Shown: piece after piece, positions 11,213 to 20,529 of the stretch
How the letters are laid out: each line of letters starts with the position of its first letter
Numbering within the stretch: the first letter of the stretch is position 1
Program-made: the position numbers and the translations under genes
The notes under the pieces: generated by a model
Told to the model about the DNA's origin: nothing
What the model saw: the letters and a program-made list of their open reading frames with translations, nothing else
Databases searched by the model: none
Origin: Atriophallophorus winterbourni
Lineage: Eukaryota; Platyhelminthes; Trematoda; Plagiorchiida; Microphallidae
Direction of reading: 5' to 3'
Assembly: GCA_013407085.1 (NCBI GenBank)
Contig: JACCGJ010015047.1
Span: forward strand, 62,001-126,000
Length of the DNA stretch: 64,000 nt

Positions 11213-12323
11213 CTATAGGACGTGGTGATCACGATGTAGCCATGGAGACCAAACAGACACCGCATATTCGAGGTAGAGTCTGATGTACGTGTGTTGGAGC
11301 GAGGAAAAGAGACGGCGGTCAAAAGATCCTAAGACCCTTTTGAGGAGCTCAACGTTGCGATTGGCGACTGAGGATGCGAGGGAACATTGGACTGAGCACC
11401 CAAGATCACTTTGAACCAATACGCCGAGGTCTTTTTCTAGCATACTCACCGAAAGTTCTGTGTCCCCCAGCTTGTACCTAGGTTCGCCTGGGTGACGAAT
11501 GCAGAGAGATCGGCATTTTCGTGGGTTGTTAGGGAGCTGGTTCGACATTGCCCAGTTATTAAGTGAGGTAAGATCCGCCTGCAGGTCATCACAATCATTC
11601 GATGAAGAGAGGATGCGCCATAGTTTGGTATCATCCGCGAACATTAGAAACGGTGATTTCACACATGCTCCAATGTCGTTAATGAACATCAAGAACAGAC
11701 CCGGAGCGAGTACGAGCCCTGGGGTAATCCGCATTGTATTGAAAAACTATTGGAAAGCGATTGACGCGATCGCGAATTGTCCAGGAACGGAAGAATTCGG
11801 CTAACCAAGACAAGAGTGGTTTACCAATTCCAAGTATTTTACTGCGTGGTTAACACGGTCAAAAGCTTTGAAGAAATCCAGGTATATAACATCAACACCA
11901 CAGCCTGCATCGACAACTTTGGTCCAGCTGTCCCGCGCCAAATGCAAGTTTGTTGTATGGTATGAAAGCACAAGCCTGATCCAGGCAAAGTGCCGTACAG
12001 TCAGAGACTGCAAATGGGCTAACATACTGTCAGGTTGCCCAGGCCTAGACTGATATGGGAAAAGAAATAGAGAGTTTGTTGTACAGGGTGTCAGCGCGAA
12101 ACACGTGTTGTTCGACAGCGACAGGATTCGTGTTCTCCATATAAGCCGTCAAATCGTCGGATACAATAGACTCCATTACTTTTGAAAGCACAAGGAGCAG
12201 AGTGACTGCGGTTTCCAAATTAATAGATTGAGGTAATGATTCTCTGTTTCCAATCTTACGGAACATGGGAGGTGTCGAACAAACGGAAGTACATGGAAAG
12301 TGATTCACAAACTTGCGCAGCAA
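11213..12323 (-). pseudogene. CR1-like LINE reverse transcriptase, interrupted
   Basis: RT motifs on the minus strand: LSKVMESIVSDDL and EQHVFR (12323-12100), then after the SINE insert DSWTKVVDAGCGVDVIYLDF and KAFDRVNH (11925-11830), then GLVLAPGLFLMFINDI and the catalytic LMFADDTKLW (about 11700-11610), and the C-terminal LEKDLGVLVQSDL and YIRLYLEYAVSVWSPW (11460-11225). This arrangement is typical of the CR1 group. The intact FADD box shows modest age, but frameshifts and the SINE make it dead. Confidence 0.82.
11958..12073 (-). mobile_element. SINE-like retroposon, family 1, 5' truncated
   Basis: A 116-bp minus-strand copy of the family-1 3' half, flanked by an exact 11-bp direct repeat agtttgttgta (11947-11957 and 12074-12084). 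The insertion splits the RT of the CR1-like LINE between EQHVFR and the LHLARDSW block. Ends with the family's typical tail (tttcatacc on the minus strand). Confidence 0.88.
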
Positions 12324-12642
12324 CCGCGTGCAATGCTTTCGGTGTGATCCGGTCTACTCCCGGTAATTAATTTTCACGGAGCTGCATGATCTTTTATATG
12401 CGCGTTAAGCGGTGAACAAAATAGTAGAGATTCTAGGTGGGGGTAGGGTGATATTCAACGATGGTTGGAAATTCTGGAATACCGGCATATAGCGATCCTT
12501 CAGGGTATTTGGGTCTTCCATAGAAGTCGATGTGGAGCCGCTTTCAATTTTCAGTGGGGGGATATCAGTTTTCACTTTCCTTTTGTCGTTTATAAGACTG
12601 TATAGCAGTTTTCGGTTGTTCAGAAACCGTGCAGTTAACTTG

Positions 12643-12783
12643 TGTCGTGTATTTTGTCTGTTATTATAATTAATCGCTAATCGCATTCTTTGCTCTATTA
12701 TAGCTGTACTCTGATATAGACGAATAAAGCCCGGATTTATCCACGACTACTCTTTTCACTTTGTGTTTGCTCTACTCACGACA
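12643..12783. mobile_element. Solo LTR of a Gypsy element
   Basis: A 141-bp sequence that starts TGTCGTG and ends CACGACA, perfect terminal inverted repeats of the TG...CA type, flanked by a 5-bp direct repeat acttg (12638-12642 and 12784-12788). It is homologous to the 3' LTR at 49404-49579, sharing blocks such as ttgctctattatagctgta and actttgtgtttgctcta, but has a deletion near its left end. It lies inside the CR1-like LINE. A solo LTR arises when the two LTRs of a provirus-like copy recombine. Confidence 0.9.
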
Positions 12784-13132
12784 ACTTGTTATGGTAATCC
12801 AGCTTATCTTGACGCACCAGAGACGTACAGTGGTTTCGTAATTGTCGATATGCTTCCCAATTTCGCACACACTCTTCCTATTGGAACGCACGCCACGCGG
12901 CGTTTCTGTAGCAGATCCACTTACGAGTTCTACTAAGTACGTGGGATACGTCGTTTGTCTGTTTTGAAAGTCGATGATTGTTGCAGTAGAAAGTGCCACT
13001 GAGAGACATATCTGGACCAGGTGAACTCAGGGTTGCTATTTAACATGAAGTTAAAATAGATAGCAGTGACGATTTCTTGAAAAGCCTTGTAGTCCGTGAC
13101 TATCTGTACCAGGGGTACCTCGTCGAGGAATT

Positions 13133-13753
13133 CTACGTAGGGACGATGTGGTCGCTCTTCCCTAAGTTCGGTTCATAATGAATTTCTTCTACAATCAGTT
13201 CCTCGTTAGTCAGCACTAGATCGAGTAAAGATGGACAATCACCACTCCAAAAGTGTGTAACAACACTCGCGTGGTTGTACAATGGATGGCTGCTAAAGAA
13301 ATCATCCAGATCCACTGCAAACGTATTTGGGCTGGGTTTGCCGACGACCTCAGAAGAGTTTAAAAAAACCCATCAGCAATGCGTCCGTGTGGGGTAGTGA
13401 TAAGGCGAAGCAAATGGATGCAAGAATGACATCATCAATGGAACGTTGAGCATTCGGCGGACGATATATTACCGCGACGAGGGCACAGTCCCTATTTTAA
13501 GTTGCAAGCGATACCAAAGTGAGTCAACCACGCTAAGTTGATCAAAAGAGACGTCAATTATAGTATAGAACACCGCCCCCTTTAGTTGGACGATCGTTCA
13601 TGAGAATGGACATATTATTGAAAGAATCTTCGGAATCAGTGATCGAAGAGCTTAGCCACGTTTCTGATACAGCTATTATGTCGAAATAACGAGCAGCATA
13701 CCGCAAGCGAAGATCTGCATGTTTGCTGAGTAAACCCTGCGCGTTCGTGTAGA
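13133..13753 (-). pseudogene. CR1-like LINE endonuclease, decayed
   Basis: Fragments in at least two frames: TNAQGLLSKHADLRLRYAAR and SETWLSSSI (13745-13640), GGGVLYY (13565), then HFWSGDCPSLLDLVLTNEEL and GKSDHIV (13260-13140). These match the apurinic-type endonuclease of CR1 LINEs in order. A conserved SDH catalytic histidine is present. Frameshifts near 13555 and 13400 break the domain. Confidence 0.75.
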
Positions 13754-13814
13754 GACAGTTGGCATGTTTGCCTATTACTCCCATTGGATCCCCCTGTTTT
13801 CAGACACTATGTAT

Positions 13815-14322
13815 CAAGGTTGTCACAGCCGGTGGTAGCAGTGGGGATAAGCTCCCACTGTTTATAGAATGCTCCCATATGGCGCGCGAGTGGCTCCCCG
13901 AGCCCGGCGGAACTGCTTCTACCAACAGGAGAAAGGGCGAGGGTGAGTGACATGCGCCTAAAAACCAGTTTGCTTCGGGAAGATATAGCTCGTTAGCCTG
14001 GGATGGCATTTCATCCAAGGGAAGGAAAACCCTGATTTTAAACCTCCGCTGCCTTGCGGTATACCCACTCGCGGGAAAAAGTTCCGGAGATATCCCTTTG
14101 GAAAAACCTGGAACGGAGTCTGCTGGACGGTTAGTTGGTGCACACCATCTCTTTCTGGCAGCTCCCTGCTGCCTTGCAGGTCGCACTTGGTTGCGCAAAC
14201 GCTAGAGAAGCTGACTCGAACAAACGCCGAGTGGTGCTGGGGACGCCGCTTTGTACCCAAATTACCAAGAATCTTCATTGAAGCCGACTCATACTCCAGG
14301 AGGAGATAGTCGCACACAACCA
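13815..14322 (-). mobile_element. SINE-like retroposon, family 2, complete with TSD
   Basis: 508 bp flanked by an exact 9-bp direct repeat actatgtat (13806-13814 and 14323-14331). Gypsy sequence is continuous across the empty site in the mirror copy. On the minus strand it starts gttgtgtgcgactatctcc and ends ggctgtgacaaccttgat. No protein is recognisable. Other copies or pieces lie at 5827-6395, 10930-11075, 18965-19110 and 45155-45290. Confidence 0.85.
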
Positions 14323-14404
14323 ACTATGTATTCACTGATCCATAACCGAGTTTTCTCGCTTACTGAATCTGCGCTTACTGCATTCAAACCGTTTTGAGGA
14401 TGCC

Positions 14405-15690
14405 TTGCTAATCATAATCGATCACGCGGTTCCGTTGACAGTAGAAAGTGATGCATCTGACGTCTCGATCACCGCAACGCTTAATCATAGTGGTAGACCA
14501 GTAGCTTTCTTCTCGCGAACCTTGATTAACAGTTATCAACACCACTGGGCTATCGAAAAAAGGCGTGTGCAATCGTTGAGGCTGTCAGGAAATGGAGGCA
14601 TTATTTTATAAACCACCCGCTCAGACTAATGACAGACATGCGTTCCGTCTCCTTTATGTGACAATAAACAGTGTGGTAAAATTAAAACGACAAGATTCAA
14701 CGTTGGCTTTTAGAGCTGTCACAATACCAATATGATGTGATTTACCGATCAGGCCGACAGAATTAAGCAGCAGTGGTTTTGTGGAATCATTAATAAAACT
14801 GCGTCAGCTACATGAGAACTTATGCCACCCGGGCATCACCAGCTTCATGCACTTCATTTGTGCGCGAAGCTTGCCTTATTCCTTGGATGAGGTCCGTAAA
14901 ATGACTGCTGATTGTTCTATCTGTTGTGAAATAAAGCCTCAATACTTCAAACCAGCAGGCACCCACTTGATAAAGGCTACCCAACCTTTCAAAAGAGTCA
15001 GTCTCGATTTCAAAGGGCCACTACCATCAACAAGCCTGCTTACAATAATCGATAAATATTCCCGCTTCCTGTTCACTTTTCCTTGCCCTGACATGACATC
15101 ACAAACTATCATCAACTGCCTTCGGGTAGTTTTCACAACATTTAGTACGCCATGTTTTATTCACTCTGATCGCGGTCCCTCTTTCATGTCTACTGAACTA
15201 TGACAAGTTTTCCACTACAATGGCATCGCCACTATCCGTACAACGCCATAAAATCCACAATGCAACGGTTAAGTTGAACAGCTCAATGGAACTTTATGGA
15301 AGTCGATTCTACTTACTCTGAAATCCCCTGGTCTCCTTACTACACAATGGGAGACGGTCCTTCTGGATGCGCTGAACTCAATGCGGTCGCTACTGTGTAC
15401 CACTACAAACAACACACGACGTGAATGCCTATTTGCATATAAGCGTCGGTCAGCGACAGGTACTACCCTTCCTACGTGCCTAACTACACCCGGTATTGTG
15501 TTGCTCAAGAAGCATTCACGAGATTCCAAATATGATACTTTTGTTGAGAAAGTTGGATTGTTAGAATGCAACCCGCAATATGCCCACGTCCGTTTACCTG
15601 ATGGCAACTCGTGCATTTGGCAAATAAATTTACCAATTCATTACTTGCGTAGTGCTGAACTACTGCATTATCACATATTCGTATAGTGCG
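14405..15690 (+). pseudogene. Gypsy RNase H and integrase, decayed
   Basis: RNase H: VESDASDVSITATLNHSG and VAFFSRTL (14405-14530). Integrase: zinc domain (LCHPGITSF, ICCEIKPQ), catalytic core with SLDFKGPLPS, IHSDRGPSF, then after a stop the region with VEQLNGTLW near 15270, and the C-terminal part LLECNPQYAHVRLPDG near 15570. Several frameshifts and stops (15201, 15250) break it. The element at 48210-49403 is a relative with the same C-terminal blocks. Confidence 0.8.
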
Positions 15691-16062
15691 TTCCTAGTTT
15701 CCTTCTATACTATTTTTACTGCTACCGGAGCCACTTTCATGGTTCTGCTTAAACACCCCGCTACATCTAATGATGTGGTGGTTAGCCGTGTTTGAGGCCG
15801 ACCGTCTGCCTGTACAACTTCCACAAGAATAATTGGAAAATGCAGCCCGAAAGTAAATGAGTGCTGTTTTAAGGTCTTTGAAATTCATACCGACAATCAC
15901 CATACAATCCTATCATTATTTAAAACGGTATGCTTATTTTACCATTAATAATCTGTTGAACTGTTGATTAACTTGCTCCAGCATTAATCACACGAGAAAT
16001 ACGAGGGTCGAGAATATTCGATAGTAATTATTATTTGGTAGTGGTAACTAAGCGATGCTGCA
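15691..16062. other. Intergenic DNA, no gene recognised
   Basis: Sequence after the Gypsy integrase end. It may include the rest of that element and its LTR, but I see no TG...CA ends or polypurine tract. No protein motifs. Confidence 0.4.
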
Positions 16063-16304
16063 CGGATGTGCTATCGTGCAATGCTTTTTTGCCTCACAGA
16101 TAACACCGTTCTAAATTGATTTACCGCCGGTATTTAGTTGCACGCGGAAAATACTAGAGTCTCGGTTTTAAGTCTCCGTTTTAGGTTTTATTTTTTCATA
16201 TCTGTCTAGGCCTGGGCAACCTGACAGCATTTTTGCCCACATGCAGTCTATGATTGTGCGGCGCTGCCTAGATCAGGCTTGTGTTTTCATACATACATAC
16301 ATAC
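16063..16304 (+). mobile_element. SINE-like retroposon, family 1, full length
   Basis: Begins cggatgtgctatcgtgca and ends gatcaggcttgtgttttcat followed by a cata repeat. It matches the bounded copy at 17137-17367 along its whole length. A clear target-site duplication was not found, perhaps because of later changes. Non-coding. Confidence 0.8.
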
Positions 16305-17136
16305 TAGTAACTCACTGGAAGGATGACGTACACACTTCTGTGCTATCTACGTAACTATCCTGGCAGAGGTGGATGTTCCTATGCACACCGAAAGAATCTG
16401 TACATTTTTCTCGACTTGGTTGATTATCGTCGTGTGTTACCGCTACTGATATTTTACCTGTAAATACATGCTCGATGTAGTTGTTATTTTTGATGATGTG
16501 ATTGGTCGCATCGTCAGTACAATGAGCTATTTATCACGTGCGCACTGCAAACAATTATGCTTACGTTTCAGAATTGGTTTCTATTTTTTTTCTTACATTG
16601 GCGTTTTGTTAAATGATTGTAGTTACCCTTTTTATCTATACATTATTATAACAATTTTTCTTGAAATCTCAGCTTTACAATTTCGCGTTGATACTTCTCA
16701 GCAGTGCTGATTGCCATTCATAGTTAGTTTGTCTGTGTTTGGGTGATCTAACGCGAACTTAGCCCGAGTGGATTTAATGTCTGTCGCACGGCTTGGTAAC
16801 AACATTGTGATCTCATTTATATATACCTCAAACTCGTATTCGGACACAATTCCACATAATCCGATAGACTACACACTGGCCTGCAACTTTTTTTTTATTA
16901 ACCTCCAGTTCAAGTACGCGATGATGACAATCAGGTTACCTCGAGTTCTTGACGTGCAGTACGGACTTGCATGTGCCGATTCCTTCGAGGATTTTCGCCA
17001 GCACATTGAAAACAATTTGACCCTTTAACAGTTCGTTAGGAATATTTGGAGGAATATTTCAAGAAATTGAATAGTTTCTTGTATTTTATATGCATATTCA
17101 TAAACGTTCCTCTGTTATGCTTTTCTAAATCAGACA
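16305..17136. other. Intergenic DNA upstream of the acid phosphatase gene
   Basis: AT-rich, no protein motif in the two longer frames (16468-16710 and 16768-17028). Nothing recognised. Confidence 0.4.
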
Positions 17137-17367
17137 CGGATGTGCAATCGTGCAGCATTTCTGTGCTGTGCGGCTAACATCGTGCTAAATTGATTGGCCA
17201 ACGGTAGTGAGCTGCATGCGAGTACACGCTGGAGTCTCCCTACCATTTCTATTTCTATTTACCCCCTCATATCTGTCTAGGCCTGGGCAACCTGACAGTA
17301 TCTTAGCCCACGTGCAGTCTCTGACTGTGCGGCACTTTGCCTGGATCAGGCTTGTGCTTCCATACAT
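17137..17367 (+). mobile_element. SINE-like retroposon, family 1, reference copy with TSD
   Basis: 231 bp, starting cggatgtgcaatcgtgcag and ending with the tail gcttccatacat. An exact 9-bp direct repeat aatcagaca flanks it (17128-17136 and 17368-17376). This defines the ends of the family used elsewhere in this annotation. The origin of the head (tRNA, 5S or LINE) is not clear; I could not find convincing A and B boxes. Confidence 0.88.
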
Positions 17368-17685
17368 AATCAGACAAAACTGAGTAATAAAATGTTAGAT
17401 CTGTTATACAAAAAATCTTTTTATACCAACTTTTCTTCACCAATCTGTTTGACTATGGTTTGTTTAATCCCAGCTGTCGTTTCCAAATACGTTTTTCTGT
17501 CAAATTGTACATTGCTTCAGTTACTTTGGCAGTTGAATGAATCATTTTAAGCTAACCTTTCCGCAATTCACTTTCGGTACTCACGCATAAGATTTTTTCA
17601 TTTTAGATCTATCTATACTTGAAAGGACTTTCCTTGGCGAATTGGCTGATACATTCTCCGGCTTTTTAAACACTTTCAGTTCACA

Positions 17686-18150
17686 ATGCTGGTGGCCTCA
17701 CGTCAATTTTGTCTCACTATTTCGTTCCTGATTAATTTTTTATGTGAATTGGGATATGTGTTTGGCGTGGATATGAAAACACCTCTAACCCTGGACAAGG
17801 GAAACCTACAACATTTGCATATATTGTTCAGACATGGAGATAGGTCGCCGATAGTTGATGTTATCAATAGAAATACGGATCCTAAGACCCTTTGGCCGTC
17901 GGGATTCGGACAATTATCTGCCAAAGGAGTTTTGCAAGAATTCGAACTGGGCATGTGGTTGCGGCAAAAATATGGTTATTTCATACCAGCTAAATACAAT
18001 GGATCAGATTTTCATATGCGCAGCACCGACATTGACAGGACTCTCATGTCTGCTCAATCCGTGTTGGCCGGTCTTTATGCAAATGCTTCTTCGCCTCTGG
18101 TTCCATTTGGCCTCCACTGGATGCCAGTTCCAGTTCATACCGTCAGCCAG
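17686..18150 (+). CDS. Histidine acid phosphatase, exon 1 (signal peptide and RHGDRSP)
   Basis: The first coding exon of a lysosomal/prostatic-type acid phosphatase, which hydrolyses phosphate monoesters at acid pH outside the cytosol. 155 codons. Residues 1-27 form a hydrophobic signal peptide. The catalytic signature LFRHGDRSP is at residues 47-55, where His50 is the phosphate acceptor and the arginines bind phosphate. A second conserved arginine block, MRSTDIDRT, is at 111-119, and MPVPVHTV at 146-153 matches family sequence just before this position. The ATG at 17686 gives the best signal peptide. The exon ends CAG and the intron begins gcaagt, a GC-AG type donor; the next in-frame exon is at 19582. 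Splice phase 0. Sure of family; substrate unknown. Confidence 0.92.
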
Positions 18151-18406
18151 GCAAGTTGTATAGCGTGTGTTGGAATTATGTTTGATCTTTCATTATATAT
18201 AGTCTAAAATTTAGCGACCAAACTCATTCGACTCGATCTTTTTAGCATTTGTTTTACGAATTTCATGTTGGTTGTGCTCATGATGCTCAATGTTTCGAGA
18301 ACTTTGGATTGCAACATTCATGCATCAGTACACGTTATTGATGCAGTGCAGTCCCACCTGATGATGATTCCGTTGATTGTGAATTCTATCAATATTATTA
18401 GCCGCT

Positions 18407-18954
18407 AATCATGAAAATAAAGTTTGCAATGAATAGGTTATGGTAAGTTTTTGGTAACGTTTCGCTTCTGAACACAGAAGCTTCGTCATACCAAGGGTGT
18501 CGGTACGGACAGTGTTCAGGTTTAAATGGCATTTCTCTTGACCAATCCTGAGTTCTCTAAGCTAGACAGGGGAGATCACCCCCCTAATTGCTGTGTTCAT
18601 CCCTAATTGTTTATTAATTGCACAGGTCAGCGTCTGCTGACACACTGCTTACGTAATCATGTGCGTATTAGGTGTGACGTTCGTTAATCCTTATCCGCTG
18701 CAGAACCGAACGCCAGATTGTTGTGTGATCAATTATCTTGATCTCCCCTGTCTAGCTTAGAGAACTCAGGATTGGTCCAGAGAATGCCATTTAAACCTGA
18801 ACACTGTTCGTACCGACACCCTTGGTCTGACGAAGCTTCTGTGTTCAGAAGCGAAACGTTACCAAAAACTTACTATAACCGATTCATTGCAAACTTTATT
18901 TTCATGATTATGGACTCCCGATCGGTCTCAAATATTTTCAAATACTTTGCGGTC
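18407..18954. mobile_element. Foldback element with 170-bp inverted arms and TSD
   Basis: Arms at 18408-18578 and 18739-18908 are near-perfect reverse complements, separated by about 160 bases. Each arm contains gacgaagcttctgtgttc and cagaagcgaaacgttacc-type blocks. The whole unit is flanked by an exact 10-bp direct repeat attagccgct (18397-18406 and 18955-18964). A half element of the same family lies at 35870-36050. It sits in intron 1 of the acid phosphatase gene, so the transcript could form a long hairpin there. Confidence 0.82.
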
Positions 18955-18964
18955 ATTAGCCGCT

Positions 18965-19110
18965 CTTTTTCAGTAAAAGCAGTTCCATTGGTTCAGACTG
19001 GACAACTTGTACAGGCCAGGAGCTGAAATTTGTTTTTCAGAGGCTAAAGGAGACTCGCGCCGTTAGAGCAATTTCAGAAATGGAAGCTTATCTTAACCGT
19101 GGGAACCTGT
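18965..19110 (+). repeat. Family-2 SINE-like fragment
   Basis: Blocks agtaaaagcagttcc, caggccaggagctg, cagaggcta and ggaagcttatc correspond in order to 6245-6360 of the family-2 copy. It directly follows the target-site duplication of the foldback element, so that element probably landed in an older family-2 copy. Within intron 1. Confidence 0.7.
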
Positions 19111-19581
19111 TTTCTGTATACGTTCAACGGAAAATAGCAACGATGCACTTTTTTATTGATGTTGGTTCATTGTCGTCGTGGCCTAAGTGTCTAGCCCTAC
19201 GCTATCTCTTTCCATTGAACCCCGTTTATTCTTGTGCATCCAACCTTCAACTACTCTTCCTACCAGTACCAACACTTATATAGCGTTCGGCGTTCAGACT
19301 CTGTGCACGAGACGTGTCCCCAGCAACAGATACAACATCACTTAATGGTTGTTTTGCCAATGAGATTTTATCGCTGCAGATATAGATGATTAATGATTAA
19401 TCGCTCTTTTGACACTTTGCATGGCGTTTGGTCACTATAATTGTCATTCTATTGCTGGCTGTTTTCACTACCAACCCTTATTCTTTTTTCTTCTTTTCAT
19501 TGAATCGAATTGTTTTACTATTTTATGCTAATTTCAGCCAATTTGATTGCTTTTCATCAATGGTATCTTACCTCTTATCAG

Positions 19582-19857
19582 GAGGCCGATGTTTTGTTGA
19601 GCACTGCGCCTTGCCCGTGTTTGGACTTACTTCGCAAAGCTCAGATGGATTCCGAAGAGGGTATCAGCTTCGAAAAGAAGCATCAGACATTGTTCGACCT
19701 GCTCAACAAAAATCTAAATGTGAAAATTGATCGGCACAATGTGTGGCAAGTCACGGATACGTTGATATGCATGAAAGCGCATAACATTCCGTTTCCTGAC
19801 TGGTGCGCTGATACGGTACTTGATGAGCTGTTGCAAGTGGATGCATTTTACTGGAAC
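19582..19857 (+). CDS. Histidine acid phosphatase, exon 2 (middle of the helical domain)
   Basis: 92 codons, phase 0 at both ends. The acceptor is ttatcag and the donor is gtaagc directly after WN. It encodes PCPCLDLL, then a charged helical segment and LICMKAHNIPFPDWC, which corresponds to the cap domain of prostatic acid phosphatases (vertebrate counterparts have a similar NFTLPSW block). Cysteines at exon positions 11, 13, 63 and 75 probably form disulfides in the secreted enzyme. It is shared by both 3' ends of the gene. Intron 1 carries a foldback element and a SINE-like fragment. Confidence 0.9.
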
Positions 19858-19978
19858 GTAAGCTTCAAGTTCAGTTGACGAATATTGCTAGTTTTTACCG
19901 CCAGTCGCTAGTATTCCTCTATATTATTTTTAAGTGAGGCTGATAATGATGTGGTTTTTACCTTCGTCTCTGACACAG

Positions 19979-19979
<1 letters not shown>

Positions 19980-20056
<77 letters not shown>
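19980..20056 (+). repeat. (TAT)n microsatellite
   Basis: About 77 bases of uninterrupted tat/att trinucleotide repeat in intron 2 of the acid phosphatase gene. A frame through it would be a poly-tyrosine artefact. Confidence 0.95.
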
Positions 20057-20529
20057 TCTCTCCTTATTATTACCATAATTTGATTGCCATCATAATATCC
20101 GTTTTCCAATCAATATTTTCTTTCACCATCTTTGTTTTCCTATTCCATATGCATAGATCTGTTGGATTCGCTGTTGCGAATACATCTACAATTCGGTAGA
20201 TTTGAATAATCAAGTCAGATTAAATCTGCTCGAGTGGAATCCACACTAATGTTTTGATATTGTTAACCCTAGATCTGCCACCTCAACGTTGGCGAAGTTA
20301 TCCTACTGTCGTTTTCTAATGGTCGTGTATGATTTCGTTAAGCCACAAGGAAAGCGCCGGTCAAAGTACCGCATGGTAGCACGTGGGCAAAGATACTGTC
20401 AGATTGGCCAAGACAATAAGATTGCAGCGTGCTCTTCCGGGCGGCTCGTTACTGATGGCACTCAGCGTTATGAAGACACTGAACTGATGAGTACGGCTTT
20501 CTTAAATCGAATAACTCATTAACATCATC

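Larger units (their letters stand above)
10398..13753 (-). mobile_element. CR1-like LINE, 5' truncated, inserted in a Gypsy copy
   Basis: On the minus strand the order is endonuclease (13753-13133: CLYTNAQGLLSKHADLR, IAVSETWLS, CPSLLDLVLTNE, KSDHIV), linker (12999-12405), RT (12323-11213). Its left and right junctions fall exactly in Gypsy sequence that is continuous in the left arm. The 5' end stops near the start of the endonuclease. It was later hit by a solo LTR (12643-12783) and by a family-1 SINE (11958-12073). The last 700 bases (11100-10398) are non-coding and include a family-2-like block at 10930-11075. All frames are broken. Confidence 0.82.
9426..15690 (+). mobile_element. Ty3/Gypsy retrotransposon, right arm of a head-to-head pair
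   Basis: This mirrors the left arm: leader and gag (9426-10260), then an internal deletion that joins gag directly to the end of RT (10268-10397). A CR1-like LINE occupies 10398-13753. Gypsy resumes for about 55 bases (13754-13814), is interrupted by a family-2 retroposon (13815-14322), and resumes through RNase H (14332-14620) and integrase (14781-15690). The order matches the left arm exactly once the insertions are ignored. LTRs are not visible at either end; the right end near 15690 is approximate. Confidence 0.82.

Noticed and set aside
13800..14323. Two minus-strand frames of over 120 codons
   Set aside because: They overlap each other and lie wholly in the family-2 retroposon bounded by a 9-bp duplicate; no protein similarity.
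18151..18207. Extension of exon 1 to a stop at 18207
   Set aside because: Residues after 18150 have no family match; the GC donor and in-phase exon 2 explain the sequence better. A truncated product by intron retention cannot be excluded.
18350..18370. cctgatgatgattcc as a hammerhead box
   Set aside because: Only the CUGAUGA string matches; no stem II or GAAA.
19951..20199. Frame with a long tyrosine run
   Set aside because: It is the (TAT)n microsatellite read as codons, within an intron.
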